A stretch of DNA of 64,000 nucleotides from Cryptomeria japonica (taxonomy: Eukaryota > Streptophyta > Pinopsida > Cupressales > Cupressaceae): the NCBI RefSeq assembly GCF_030272615.1, contig NC_081406.1:470508400-470572399 (forward strand), written 5' to 3'. Every line of letters starts with the position of its first letter. The first letter of the stretch is position 1. The notes under the pieces were generated by a model. The model saw only the letters and a list, made by a program, of their open reading frames with translations, was not told the origin of the DNA and searched no databases. This document shows positions 12,117 to 22,587 of the stretch, piece after piece. Made by a program: the position numbers and the translations under genes.

Positions 12117-13206
12117 TGTTGGTTGAAAATTTTGTACACTTGGGGAAATATACAAAATTGTGGTTTCAACCACATCGTGTGAGTAAAACTCTCCTAATTA
12201 AGGGAAGGCTCTCCCTATCTAACTACAACTTTGAAAATAAAATAGGATGGGACAACGATATTTCTTCTTCTTTCAAGAAAGACAATATCCTTTTCTCTTC
12301 ACAGAAAAGTGATAGCGATTTGATATAAAACAGCAGTAACAACTTTCGAAATGAAATGAGAGAAAGGAAATGAAGTTTCCTGAAAGCTCAAAGACTTCCG
12401 TCACTTCCTTCGGGAGGGGATAGCAATATCAAGCTCAAAAACTTGATTATATGAAGTCTTATCTACCCTTTTCTATACTAATTCTATCAAGAACAAATTA
12501 TAGCAGCACAAAGACTGGAATATCTTATTCTTTTCTACTTAAAACAATGGGAAGTAGTATAAGCTCAAAGACTCACAACTATTTCTCACAAAATCTGCTC
12601 CTAAATTCTCCTAAGAACAAGTGAAAGCACAAAGACTTACAGCTTCTCTCAACAAAATATTTATTAAAATTTATATTAACCTCAACTACTTGCAGCACAA
12701 AGATTGCAAATCAAATGTGATTAAACTCTTTAAGAAACACTTGCAAGAAAGATAATTTAGAACACAAACTCAAGTATGTAGCACAAAGACTCAAAGCTTG
12801 AGCAATTTCCTTCTATTTCTTTCAATTTTTGAATTCACACATGAAAGCTCAAAGACTTATTTGTTGTAAATTTGACAGAGTTTTTGCTTGCTTTCTAAAA
12901 AGATAAATATTACAATAGACCCCTTGAGTATTTATAGAGGAGGAGCCTTGAGAAAAAAGTGGGAGGATCCTAACTAACTTGAGAGATTCTCTCAACCACC
13001 AAGACTTATTCAATAACTAACTAAGACTTATTCCAACTACAGTCCTAACTAAACACAACTTGTAGTTGCCTTACATGTAATTACAAAAGTTCAAGTAATG
13101 ACTTAACTTGCATTTTACAAAAAGACTTTTACATGTACCTTGTCAAAAGAAAAACTACAACTAACGATTACAAATGTGGAAAAATACAACTAAGTGTTGA
13201 AAAACA
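12117..13206 (-). mobile_element. 3' LTR-like region of copy B
   Basis: The minus strand runs from TGTTTTTCAACACTTA to AAAATTTTCAACCAACA. It carries a TATA box near 12930, then repeated AGTCTTTGTGCT cores and the phrase CCGAAGGAAGTGACGGAAG, which is also present in copy A at about 5190. It is about 1.09 kb against 1.05 kb in copy A. The left neighbour is the microsatellite. It is called LTR-like because of the TG/CA ends, promoter and size, not because a pair was seen. Confidence 0.55.
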
Positions 13207-13246
13207 CTTAAGCTGTAGCATGTGAAGACATGAATCCTTCAAACTT

Positions 13247-16200
13247 CTAGATGAGCATTTGTAGTTCATCGGGATCCGGTTCATGGGTGTTCTTGGCAAT
13301 AACCATGATCTTCACAATGGTATCATGGCATCGGAGGAGCACAGAGCTGTTTTTCTCCAGGACGGACTGAATTTTATGCAAAAAGATTTGGTGTTTCATC
13401 AATATTTGAATTGAAGCAGCTGAGAATCGATCGCTCCTCCATTCATTATGAATCCTTATCTGCAAATCTGCAAGAACTTCTTCTTCTGGTATTAGCTCTC
13501 CATCCTGACTTATTATGTTGCAAGAGGCCTTCTAACAATGAGAGACAATATCTTGGAAAACTTCTCCCCGTAATCTCATTGCATCACCAATCTCCTCAAT
13601 GAGGGATTTAAGAACAAGGGCCTTATTTTCAAGAAACTCTTCAAATTCCAAGTACATGACCCTGGAAGAGATGATGGCATGCTCCTGTAGAACACTCAAC
13701 TGTTGCTGGGGTATGGTATGTCAGATTGTCAAACTATCTTCAACACTTTCCAGATTCTTTTTGAAAGTATCGAAAGTCTGATCCAGTTTCTCTTCAACGG
13801 TTTCCAACTTAGACATCATCTGAAAAAAGTCTTTCATCACTTGTGCACATAGATCATGAAGTTGATCAACCCAGGAATCCAATGCTTGTACTTTCTGAGC
13901 AGCCCTTTCAACTCCACGAAAGGATTCTTGTGAACCGGAAGAACTTGTGGGGTTACTCCCTTCAGCAGCAGGTTTTGTAATTTTATGAACAGCTGCCATA
14001 AGTTGTCGGTTTTCCTCTTCTAACTTGTCTTTCTTTGCTAGAAGTTCATCACACCGTTGTACCGGTGAAGCTACAGAAAACTGAGCATCATGTTTAATCA
14101 CCTCATGTGTTTGCTTACCCAATTCTATCCTTGCAACTTTGTAATCAGAAGCTGACATTTCTTCAAGTGGCTTATCTGCAATGGGTTCAACAATTTCAGC
14201 TACCTTCATCTTCTTGTTGTCAACAATTACTCTGGAGATAGTCTTGGCCTTTTTAGCAACCTTGGGTCTAGACTGTTTAAGTTGTTGATAATCAAAGGCA
14301 TCAGGTGAGATTTCTTGCTTCTTCATTTTTGGAGTAAAAGAACTAAGCCATGGAGGTAAAGCCATCAACTCTCCTTTAGTAGCAGTTGTAGGCAAAGGAA
14401 AAGCAGTTTCTGTTTGAATAACAGTGGTCATCCTGGGAGGAATATTCGTTTTGATGGTGACCACGGTTTGCTCAGTAGCCAATGGGCATGAGGATTGCCT
14501 CATAAATTCTTCAAAACCAAAAGTGGATGTATCAATCTCTGACAGTCGGATACATGCAGGAGTATCTTCAGGAACTTCCAGCACACTCTCTTGTTGATGA
14601 TCAGGAGGCCGCTCGTATGCTGAAATAGGAATGGCATTCTGAGGAGATTCATCCACAATCAAGTCAGGAGGAGAAAGGGGCATCTCAATGGAAATTGGGG
14701 GAGGGAACTCATGAGGCGAGTCCGATGCTGGAGACTTAGGAGCATCATCAGATTGTTGTCCTTCTTCTGGATTGTCCAGATCGATTACCTGAACATGAAA
14801 CCGTGACTTTTCCTTCCCACAAACTGTCGCCTCCTCAAGAGGAAGCACTACTGCCCGACTAACTCGCAATTTGATCCTTGTGCCCGAAGATGATGCACCT
14901 TCCTTGTTGTCAACCTGAATCTCAGACTTACGTCCAAGAGGCCCCGTAGAATCATCTTCTTTTCCAATCTTGATTTTTATGAGTCTAACAACATTACTTT
15001 TCAGCCAAGCGTTGGTATTAGCCAAGATAGGCCGAAATCTCTCAAGAATGGATATGCACTCCTTGTGTGACCATTGGATTAAAGGAAGTGGAGCTTCCTC
15101 AACCCTTCGTGAAATATATTCAGGATCAAGTACGTGCCCATCGTCAATCATCCCTTGAGGAATATCCACCAAGTTCAAATCAACAACTTGCTCAATAGTG
15201 AGCCTACAGTAATCCATCTTCAAGAATTTCGACCTCTGTATGGAGATCTACCCAGATATCCTCAATGCGATGCACGTGCACGAAGGATTTTTTTAACTTC
15301 TCCTTCATACCCCGGTAACAAGCATCCATACTCACTCACCCTTTCCCATGCCTCATTTGATACCCTTTTGTTCTTCAGAGTTCTATCAAACTGACATATG
15401 AAGTAACCGAAGAATGCATCTTGGACTCTTCTGAAATGCAGTCTGCTGGGTCTCAAAGGCAACTGATCATAATATTCCCAAACTGGTATAAGCGAGCGAT
15501 CACCCTTGGTAGAAAGACCTGGAAAATGTCTAAGTGATGTTGCCAAGTACACCAAATATGAGTTCATGTAGAAAGTCGTGGTGGAAGAGACTACTGAAAG
15601 TTGTTCACACAAGGCATCGTTGATGACTTCTCCCCATGATATATGATGGAACTGCCTTATGAACATGATGAACTGGTACATCCAGGGCTCAAAAACATTA
15701 GAATGTTCAAGGCCCATTATCCTGCTGAGGAGGGTTATGATGTCTCCTATTTCCCATTTGAAGTCACAGCGGTACAACTTAGCCCACCTTGAGAAGGCGG
15801 CTCGTGGCTCATGGATCCAAATGTTGATATGAAGTTTGTAGTCTTTTTCCCTTTTCACATAATATTCAGCACTCTCTTTGGAGATTTCCATGTAAACAGG
15901 TGCAGGAGGTATTCTGAAGACTTTCTCAATTGTATCTGCATCAAGGCGGATTATTGCTTCGCCATCATCATTTTTAATGATTTTTGTCTCCTTGTCAAAG
16001 TGATGGGCGCAAGCGAGAACAAATTCAGGTTCTAGGGCAGCCACTGGAAAAGAAGATGCGTGATGGATATGACTGTCCAACAGCCGCTGCATATTGCTAT
16101 CTTGTGGATCCTCAACCCTCTTGACAAATTCTGACATGTCCACATGCCCTATTTTTGTATCTCTTATGCGATCCCAAGGAGAAGAAACTTGGGAAGGTGC

Positions 16201-16347
16201 AACTTCGTTTTGGTACTTGTCATATTTATACTTCATCTTCTTTGGAATTGGTGATGACGGCAAATCTGACATTGATGGACAACCTGGAATACTATGATGA
16301 AAACTTAAAAGTGTTAAGGCAACATCATATTCAGCTGCAACTAACAT
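13247..16347 (-). pseudogene. Long ORF of unknown family, copy B (few lesions)
   Basis: The start at 16347 is chosen because MLVAAEYDVALTLLSFHH aligns with the copy A start; the frame is open further upstream but that part is leader. Piece 1 (16347-15262) holds KYDKYQNE, IGHVDMSEF, LACAHHFDKET, LYRCDF, IMGLEHSNVFE, LSTKGDRSL and LKNKRVS. Piece 2 (15223-13721) holds LTIEQVVDLNL, a Pro/Ser/Asp-rich middle and a Glu/Lys-rich helical part (NRQLMAAVHK, EKLDQTFDTFKK). The tail 13465-13247 ends PDPDELQMLI. A one-base slip in an A run near 15289 and another near 15225 break the frame. Relative to copy A about 90 codons (A about 2015-2310) are missing at CLLPGYEG. No enzyme motif is seen. A structural, Gag-like role is inferred. 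Confidence 0.7.
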
Positions 16348-16500
16348 TTTTCCTTCTTCAAATGGGAAAAACTTTGACTCTTGAACTTTGACGACTTTGT
16401 GAGAGAACGAGGGGAAATAAATGGGAATGGGGAAATCTTGACTTTGACCAATTTCGGATCTTGGGGAAATTTTTGCAAGTATACAAGTTGGAAAAATCAT

Positions 16501-16853
16501 ACATGCAATCGGATTTTTAAAACCCGAATGCAAGTACACTTGTAAATTTGCAAAATGGAGAAATGGGTGGAAAATGAGAATTAGACTTGCGGAAAATAAT
16601 GAAAATGGAAAGTACGGATATGGGTGACATGAATGGATAAAAATGGGAAGATTTAGGAATGTCATTTTCATGAAAATGGGAAGAACTTTTCAACATGTAA
16701 TCCGGTTCTTAAAACCCGATTTTGAAAGGAAGGGTATTTCACATCTTTTCAACTTGGAATTTTAACCAAAAATGGTTAAATTCTTTAACCGTAAGGGAAG
16801 AACAATGATTTCCAGCCAACTTGTAATTGGGATTTAAAATCTCGAATACAAGT
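16501..16853. repeat. Palindromes in the leader of copy B
   Basis: Three imperfect dyads lie at 16501-16536, 16693-16726 and 16819-16853, with arms such as ACTTGTAATTGGGATTT and AAATCTCGAATACAAGT. They correspond to the leader palindromes of copy A but are more eroded. Further half sites (ACTTGTAATTAG, ATTACAAGT) continue to about 18055. Confidence 0.75.
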
Positions 16854-17029
16854 AAAGAGGGAAAATGGGGAAGATCAATGCAATTTAAAATATGCTTGTG
16901 AAGAGGAAAAATCTCTCTCACAAAAACCGATTTTTGGGGCAAGAACAACATATTAACAAATTTACAACTAAAAAGGAAAATAAGAAAACAAGAAAAAAAG
17001 AAAATGAAACAAGAAAAGAAATGAAAACA

Positions 17030-17110
17030 TACCTTGCTTAATTTGAAATGCTTCTTCAAAAGATGAAACAATCTTTGAATGAAGAAGACAATCCCTTAAA
17101 TAAATACAAT
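17030..17110 (-). promoter_or_regulatory. Possible internal promoter and splice donor in the leader of copy B
   Basis: On the minus strand TATTTATTTAAGGG (about 17106-17093) is followed about 60 bases later by AGCAAG|GTATGTTTTC, a near-ideal plant 5' splice site (intron would start at 17032). A leader intron ending before the ATG at 16347 is therefore possible. No transcript evidence is available, and the acceptor is not clear. Confidence 0.3.
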
Positions 17111-17520
17111 CCGCAATGCCAAACCCTAGCCACGTTTAAAAAAAACGTTTATTTGCAGCAAGTCGTGGCAACAAATGCAAGTAAAAAGGCCCAAGAAGGG
17201 GTTGAATCCACTTTAAACTTCAACGCCTTACCTCAACAAGTAAAAACGACTTGGGAGGTTGGAGATTCGTGGCAACTTAGGAGAGAAAAATGTGGTTTTT
17301 GGCAAAAACGTGTTTGCATTTTTGACACCAAGAAACCAGCAATCCAAAACCCTAGAATGGCATGAAAGATGTTTGCAAATGCACAAGAATAGGGAAGAAT
17401 CCCAAATGCCTCTCCTTCCTAAAAAACTCCACGAAATTTGCTTGAAATCCTCAACAAAAACGTTTCTCCTTGCTGGTCGGGTTTTTTGAAGGAAATAGCA
17501 AGTTCGAATTTGCATGTATT

Positions 17521-17815
17521 GTTGAAAATCGGGTTTTTTGGACAATATAACAAGTTTTAAATGTCACTTTTTCTCATTCCTAGGCAAAATCGGGTTTTTT
17601 GGGCAACATGACAAGTTTTAAATGTCACTTTTCCCTCAAAAAGGCAAAATCGGGTTTTTTAAATGCAATTACATGTTTAAAATCATTCAAAAATGCACTT
17701 TTTAGAGAAAATCGGGTTTTTGGGGCAAAATAGCAAGTTTTAAATGTTACTTTTTCTCATTCCTAGGCAAAATCGGGTTTTGGAGAGAGATGTGCAAGTT
17801 TAAAATTACTTGTAA
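17521..17815 (-). repeat. Five ~60-bp tandem repeats in the leader of copy B
   Basis: Units of about 60 bp each contain AAAATCGGGTTTT followed by a GGGCAA-like stretch, a CAAGTTTAAA-type block and usually CACTTTTTCTCATTCCTAGG. They start near 17525, 17586, 17646, 17707 and 17769. The AATCGGGTTTT...CAAGTTTTAA pattern is a loosened version of the leader palindrome arms, so the tandem array probably arose from one palindrome unit. Confidence 0.8.
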
Positions 17816-18344
17816 AGGGAAAATAAAATCCCTACAACAAGTTTTAATTCACTTGCACATATATAATAAGGGTTTAAAATCCCTATTACAAGCAAAAGCC
17901 ATTAAAGTAGGGGTTTTAGAAAAGAATTACGAGTTTACTTGTAACTTAACCAAAAAATCCCTATTTTAACTAAAAAAAGCCAAAAGGCATCAAGGGGGAA
18001 ATAAAAAGCAAATTACAAGTTTTTATTTTTCAATAAAGTGCACTTGTAATTAGCCAAAAATTTCCCTACAAAGACCAAAACAATGGAAATCATTAAAACT
18101 TGCAATTCAAAAGAAATTTCCCACCTGCAGTCAAGGAGAAAAAACTCGAAATTGAAGGAAAGACAGCAAACGAATCCAGAATGCGACGAAATTTGAAACG
18201 TAGTTCGAGGATGGACTGAGGATTAAGCCAGTCCAAGGATTAGTCGATATTTTGCCTCAGGAAGTGTGTCAAAGTAAAATTTTCATTTTTTCACAAAAAA
18301 TTTATGTAATGGTCCTTCATTTTTTAAAACAAAAATGAGGACAG

Positions 18345-18416
18345 CACACATACATGTCTACATATGTCTACATATACATACATATGTATCTACATATGTC
18401 TACATATATATATATA
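18345..18416. repeat. TA/TACA microsatellite, right part
   Basis: CACACATACATGTCTACATATG... runs into a TA run. The TATGTCTACATA phrase is shared with the left part at 12060-12075, so the two tracts were probably one locus before copy B inserted. Confidence 0.7.
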
Positions 18417-19256
18417 TAGGTTACCGGGTTTGGCCCCCTAGACCCCTGGTACTTGTCTGGTCCGGTCCTGGTTCGGTGTTCTGGTCCGATTCGGGGTTCT
18501 GGTCCGGTTCGCTTGTGGTCCGAATAGGGTCCGTGATTCATAGGCCTAGTTCGGACCAAGTTGAACCCAAGAGGACCCAGGTCAAACCCAGAGGTCTGAC
18601 AGCCCAAAAATGGTTTTTTTTCTTTGCAAATTTTTTTTTTGTTTTGAATTCCACCACATAAAAAATTAAAATATAACCATAAAAGTGAGTTTTAAAACAT
18701 TAACTTGGCTCATTTCACACAAGCAGCATGACTACAAGCAAGGGGAAACGAAGATGTGGGATATAGAGCCAGAGCATACTGATTTGGATGCTTTCACTTC
18801 TCAGCTTGTTGCATTTGATGACTCTGATAGCAAGCAAACTTAAAGTACAAGTGCAAGTGTAAGTGGCATTGGCATTGATTCATCTAATGTCAATGTCAAT
18901 GATGAGGAGGAGGAGAATGAGAATGATGAATTAGAGAATCCATTTGATGATCATACTTTAAATTGTTGAAAGTTGAAACAATGATACTTGAATATTTTAT
19001 CATTTTGATATTAAACTTGATGTATATGATGTTGTTATCGTATGATCATGATGCTATGATTACAAGTTTATGTTGGTTTTGTTGTTTATATGATGCTATG
19101 TGATATGTTAATCTATCTTAATTCATGCTTATAGGCTGCATATATATATAAATAATTTACATGTTTTTGTACTAACCAACCCAAACGAACCCAAACCCCT
19201 TTCCATAATTTTGCCATACCGGCGTACCGGTTCTTCGAACCCGAACCGGCAACCTA
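18417..19256 (+). mobile_element. Non-autonomous TIR DNA element of hAT origin
   Basis: The left end TAGGTTACCGGGTTTGG and the reverse complement of the right end TAGGTTGCCGGTTCGGG match in 11 of the first 12 bases, and TA runs lie on both sides. GC-rich subterminal sequence has many GGTCCGG/CCGGTT words. Inside is the C-terminal tail of a hAT-type transposase (18721-18969), so this is a deletion derivative. The TSD cannot be measured in the TA tract. Confidence 0.6.
18721..18969 (+). pseudogene. hAT transposase C-terminal tail fragment
   Basis: It reads KQHDYKQGETKMWDIEPEHT followed by DLDAF, an internal TAA, then a Glu/Asn/Asp-rich tail ending HTLNC and TGA. It closely parallels GYKEGETKKWDIEPKSIDLD in the minus-strand hAT pseudogene at 20632-21033, which places it just after the hAT dimerisation region. 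The catalytic core is missing. Confidence 0.65.
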
Positions 19257-19411
19257 TATATATATATATATATTTCAAACCCATTTTCATGCATGGAGGT
19301 GACATGCAATTGAGATTTTCCTAGAGGGAAAGGAGGAAAGATTCGGATCTGCCTAAAATAATTATTGCAAGACAATAGCCCACAAAGGTACTTCGAAAAG
19401 ACAAGAGGGTA

Positions 19412-20630
19412 ATGGATCAAAATAACAAGGATGCAAATGATGTTCGATTTGAGAGCCTTGTCTAGGGACAGGAACGGTTAGTGAACATGATGGCACAGCT
19501 AGTTTCTACTATGCAAAATAACAACATTTTGAGGATGCAAAATAATTAAGTTAGCTCATCAATGGCAAACATTCACCAAATTGCCTTGAGGATATTTGCA
19601 AATTCTACCATGAGGCCCTTCCAGCCTAATTTTATCCATAGGAAAAAGGTAGTTGTTGAGCCAAAAATACGGACTGCCATAGTTGAAGACATAGTGGTCA
19701 ATTACAAGGAGTATAGACCCGCATTACACAATTTTTTAAGCTTGAAGAAAAACAACAGTGGTCAGAGAGCAAAGATAGGGAAACAAACAAATCAATGAGA
19801 TCATCAACAAACATTGGGGAAACTAGCACTTCTAACATTTGATAGATCAAATAAGTGTACTGCACCCTCCAAGATCGAAAAAATTGGACACATTTTTTGT
19901 CATTGAGACTCATGATGGAGGATGAGGCCATCCAATTCGCCACTCTTCATCATGAGGGTGTAGCACATGAGTGGTAGTACAAGGGGTTAATCTCTCTAGG
20001 GAACAATCATATTCATTTGTATGCAGAGTTTAATGATAAGTTGATTGAGGGATTTGATGAAGTTGATCCGAAGATCCACTTTCAAGAACTAACTCAACTC
20101 AAACAGTCACATACAATTGATTCCTATTTGGTTGATTTTCAGAGACTCGATTATTGTATGTGATGTTTCAAAGAGAAGACTAGTGGTTTTGTTTATTGAA
20201 GGCTTAACTTAGCCTCTTAGAGGCTTAGTCAAAGCTTTCAATCCTACGTCTTTATAGGAGACTATTCGCCTTAGATCTCAAAATTTTAGTTAATAGGAGA
20301 AAATTTCAGCCTACAAAACAGAAGAGATCAGCACCTCATGGGCAATCAATATCAGCCCCTCATAGACAACCAAGAACCTCCACATTTGGGAAGCAAAAGA
20401 AACCATTCTAACAGAGTTACTAGAACAAGAAGTTGCATAAAATCACTAAGTAAGTGGAGTCCAAAAATGAATTCCAAAGGAAGAAGCTTTCTTTTTCATG
20501 TAAAGAGCATTGGGAACCAAGAAATAAGTGCCTCCCAAAAGGACAAGTTCATTACATAGTAATCTCTAAGGACCAGAAGACAGAGGAACTTAAGGTAGTA
20601 CCAAAGGAGGAAGAAGCAGAGGCATAGTTT
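19412..20630 (+). pseudogene. Ty3/gypsy Gag pseudogene
   Basis: It starts with a Met/Gln/Asn-rich stretch (VNMMAQLVSTMQNNN). Near 19800-20170 it reads, across frames, GKLALLTFDRSN, KLDTFFVIE, AIQFATLHHEGVAHEW, then FNDKLIEGFDEVDPKIHF and ELTQLKQSHTIDSYLVDFQR, which is the classic retrotransposon Gag domain. Later VLFIEGLT, PLRGLVKAFNPT and a decayed CCHC knuckle region before HYI/VISKDQ match the rest of gypsy Gag. Many stops and shifts are present. It stops against the hAT pseudogene at about 20631, and no pol follows. Confidence 0.7.
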
Positions 20631-20631
20631 C

Positions 20632-22360
20632 TTAAGTGGAAAGATTCATTGTTTGAAGACTTGTCAAGTACTTTGTAGGACTCTGCGAACTCGCAAACCT
20701 TTTTCCTAGCCGCACCGAATAAACCAAGCTATCATATGGGTCATCAAAGATATCATCATCATCATCATCCATATTAGATGATTTGTGTTGTGGTAAATTA
20801 GAAGAACCCCAAATAGTGCCGTAGGCACTAGCACTACTACTAGCATTGGCACTAGCACTCTCATGCTCACTAGGTGGCTCACAGTCATCATCAACATCAA
20901 GTGTAGAAAATTGGACAGATGAAGCATCCAAGTCTATACTCTTTGGCTCGATATCCCACTTCTTTGTCTCCCCTTCTTTGTAGCCAATTTGTTTGTGTGT
21001 AAGGAGCTGCAAGTTTAAATGCACATACACCAAGTCCTCTACCTTTTTTTGAGCGTAGTCTATCGCACTTTATTGATTGGATGGAGTATGTGCTCCAATG
21101 CCTCTCAAATGTAGATACTAGCAACTTGATAAGAAAAAATTAGAGAATTAAGAGTTACAAAATATAAATATATAAATTATAAAATTAAAATATAAATATA
21201 ACTTAAAAGATGAAGGATTTTTTTTACAAAACTTATTTGTGATAAATATTGATCGCTAGAGGTTGTAAGTGCATGTATGTTTCAACATGGAAGTACCACC
21301 ATGAGCATCAACCATATACTAGTCCCAAAAAGCATCAAGACCATAGTCATTGGAGCATGCAAAACCCATGAACTCAGCCCTCACTGCATCCTACATGACA
21401 CGATCAACAAAGAGTCTGCAAAGCGTTGCCTTGTACCCTTGAGCAACTTCAAGATCACTATATGGGGCAACTCTTATGGCAACATAAAGGCGCTGAGAAC
21501 TATAATACTTGGGACTCAATGCAAAGGCAAGAAGATGCAACAGAGTGAGCATTTTGTTCCATCTATCTACAATGATTTGATGTAGTTCTTTGAAAAGTTT
21601 TTGCTCAGGTTCTTCCTCTTTTGTATTTGAGATAGACTTTCATCTTCTCAATCATTGAGTCGGTGTCATCATATACCTCACCCAAACAAGGCCTATCCAT
21701 GTCGGTATAACAAATCATGCTCAATATGGGCTCAATGAAACTAAGGAGATACTCAACACGATCCAATCAAATGTCATCTAGGATCATTTGCTTAACCTTT
21801 AAATCCCTTGTACTAGTAGATTGCGTCCATATGGACCAACTTGGGCTAATTACCATGTTAGAAAAAGTCATGAACCTTCAACAGCTCCAATTTCGAGAAT
21901 GTTCTAAATATGCCTTGTGACATATGGTGGTTAGTGACGAACATTTAGATCTCTTCGGCCTTGCTATACACTTATTTGATCCAATCAATTTTAGTGCTAA
22001 ATTTTTGTAGCATTAGGTTGAGGGAGTGGACAACAAGGTGTCCACAATGTTCCTCAACCAATATCCCAACAGCCCTATAGTTTTGTCATTGTCTGTTATA
22101 ACTTGCACAACATTTTGAGGTCCCACTTCCTCAATGGCTTGACAAATAACATTAGCAATAAATTCACCATCCTTCACCTCTCCTTCACAATCCACTGCTC
22201 TCAAAAACATTACCCCTTTAGGGGATACTACAATAACATTGATAAATGGCCTATTTTCCACATTTTTCCATCCATAAAAAATGACATGTTTATTGACAAT
22301 GATGGATGAAAGCATTTGAATTTTGGTAAAATGTCTGTCGATTCTCATGTGAAATCTCAT
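20632..22360 (-). pseudogene. hAT-superfamily (DUF659) transposase pseudogene
   Basis: The minus-strand piece 22360-22013 has GWKNVENRPFINVIVVSPKG, then FLRAVDCEGEVKDGEFIANV and AIEEVGPQNVVQVITDN, the signature of the DUF659 transposase core of plant hAT elements. Next come, in broken frames, SPSWSIWTQS, DRVEY...LSMICYTDMDRPCLGEVYDD, then LAFALSPKYYSSQRLYVA, then ERHWSTYSIQSIKCDRLRSK of the C-terminal dimerisation domain, and VYVHLNLQLLTHKQIGYKEG with an acidic tail ending at 20632. The N-terminal BED-type region is absent. The gene is inactive. Confidence 0.85.
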
Positions 22361-22587
22361 TTCAAGTCTAATGCTATGTATTAATGTCTAATGTTATGTA
22401 TTAATGTCTATGATGAATGCTTTATCATTGTTATCATATGATATGCATATTTGAAATTTCTCTATATTTTTTAAAATCCTCCTATTTTTTTAACAACCGT
22501 CCCCTCAAAAATGACCCAAAAGTACCCCCATACTAGAAACATGTCCCGATACCCCCTATCGTCCCCATCCCTAAAACTCCATGGAAC
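22345..22587 (-). mobile_element. 5'-terminal region of the hAT element
   Basis: TGTCGATTCTCATGTGAAAT...TATCATTGTTATCAT, followed by a C-rich block with CGTCCCC, TGTCCCG and CCCATCCC and ending near GGAACATAGG, is matched in the same orientation at about 47890-48122. The shared end defines a hAT family terminus. It directly abuts the DUF659 region, so the N-terminal coding part was deleted. Confidence 0.65.

Larger units (their letters stand above)
12117..18343 (-). mobile_element. Copy B of the unclassified LTR-like retroelement
   Basis: Inverted relative to copy A and better preserved. The minus-strand order is leader with palindromes and ~60-bp repeats (18343-16348), long ORF (16347-13247), LTR-like region (13206-12117). 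The left boundary is shared with copy A. The right boundary is inferred from resumption of CA/TACA microsatellite sequence at about 18345. A 5' LTR matching 12117-13206 is not found at the right end, so the element is either 5'-truncated or not a standard LTR element. Confidence 0.6.

Noticed and set aside
11786-12328. Long ORFs encoding IYIYIC-type peptides
   Set aside because: They are translations of the TA/CA microsatellite on both strands.
12117-13206. Reading the LTR-like regions of copies A and B as a pair from one giant element
   Set aside because: They are in opposite orientation, each follows its own ORF copy, and they are clearly diverged.
17228-17545. 105-codon ORF in the leader of copy B
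   Set aside because: No counterpart in copy A, and it runs into the tandem repeats.
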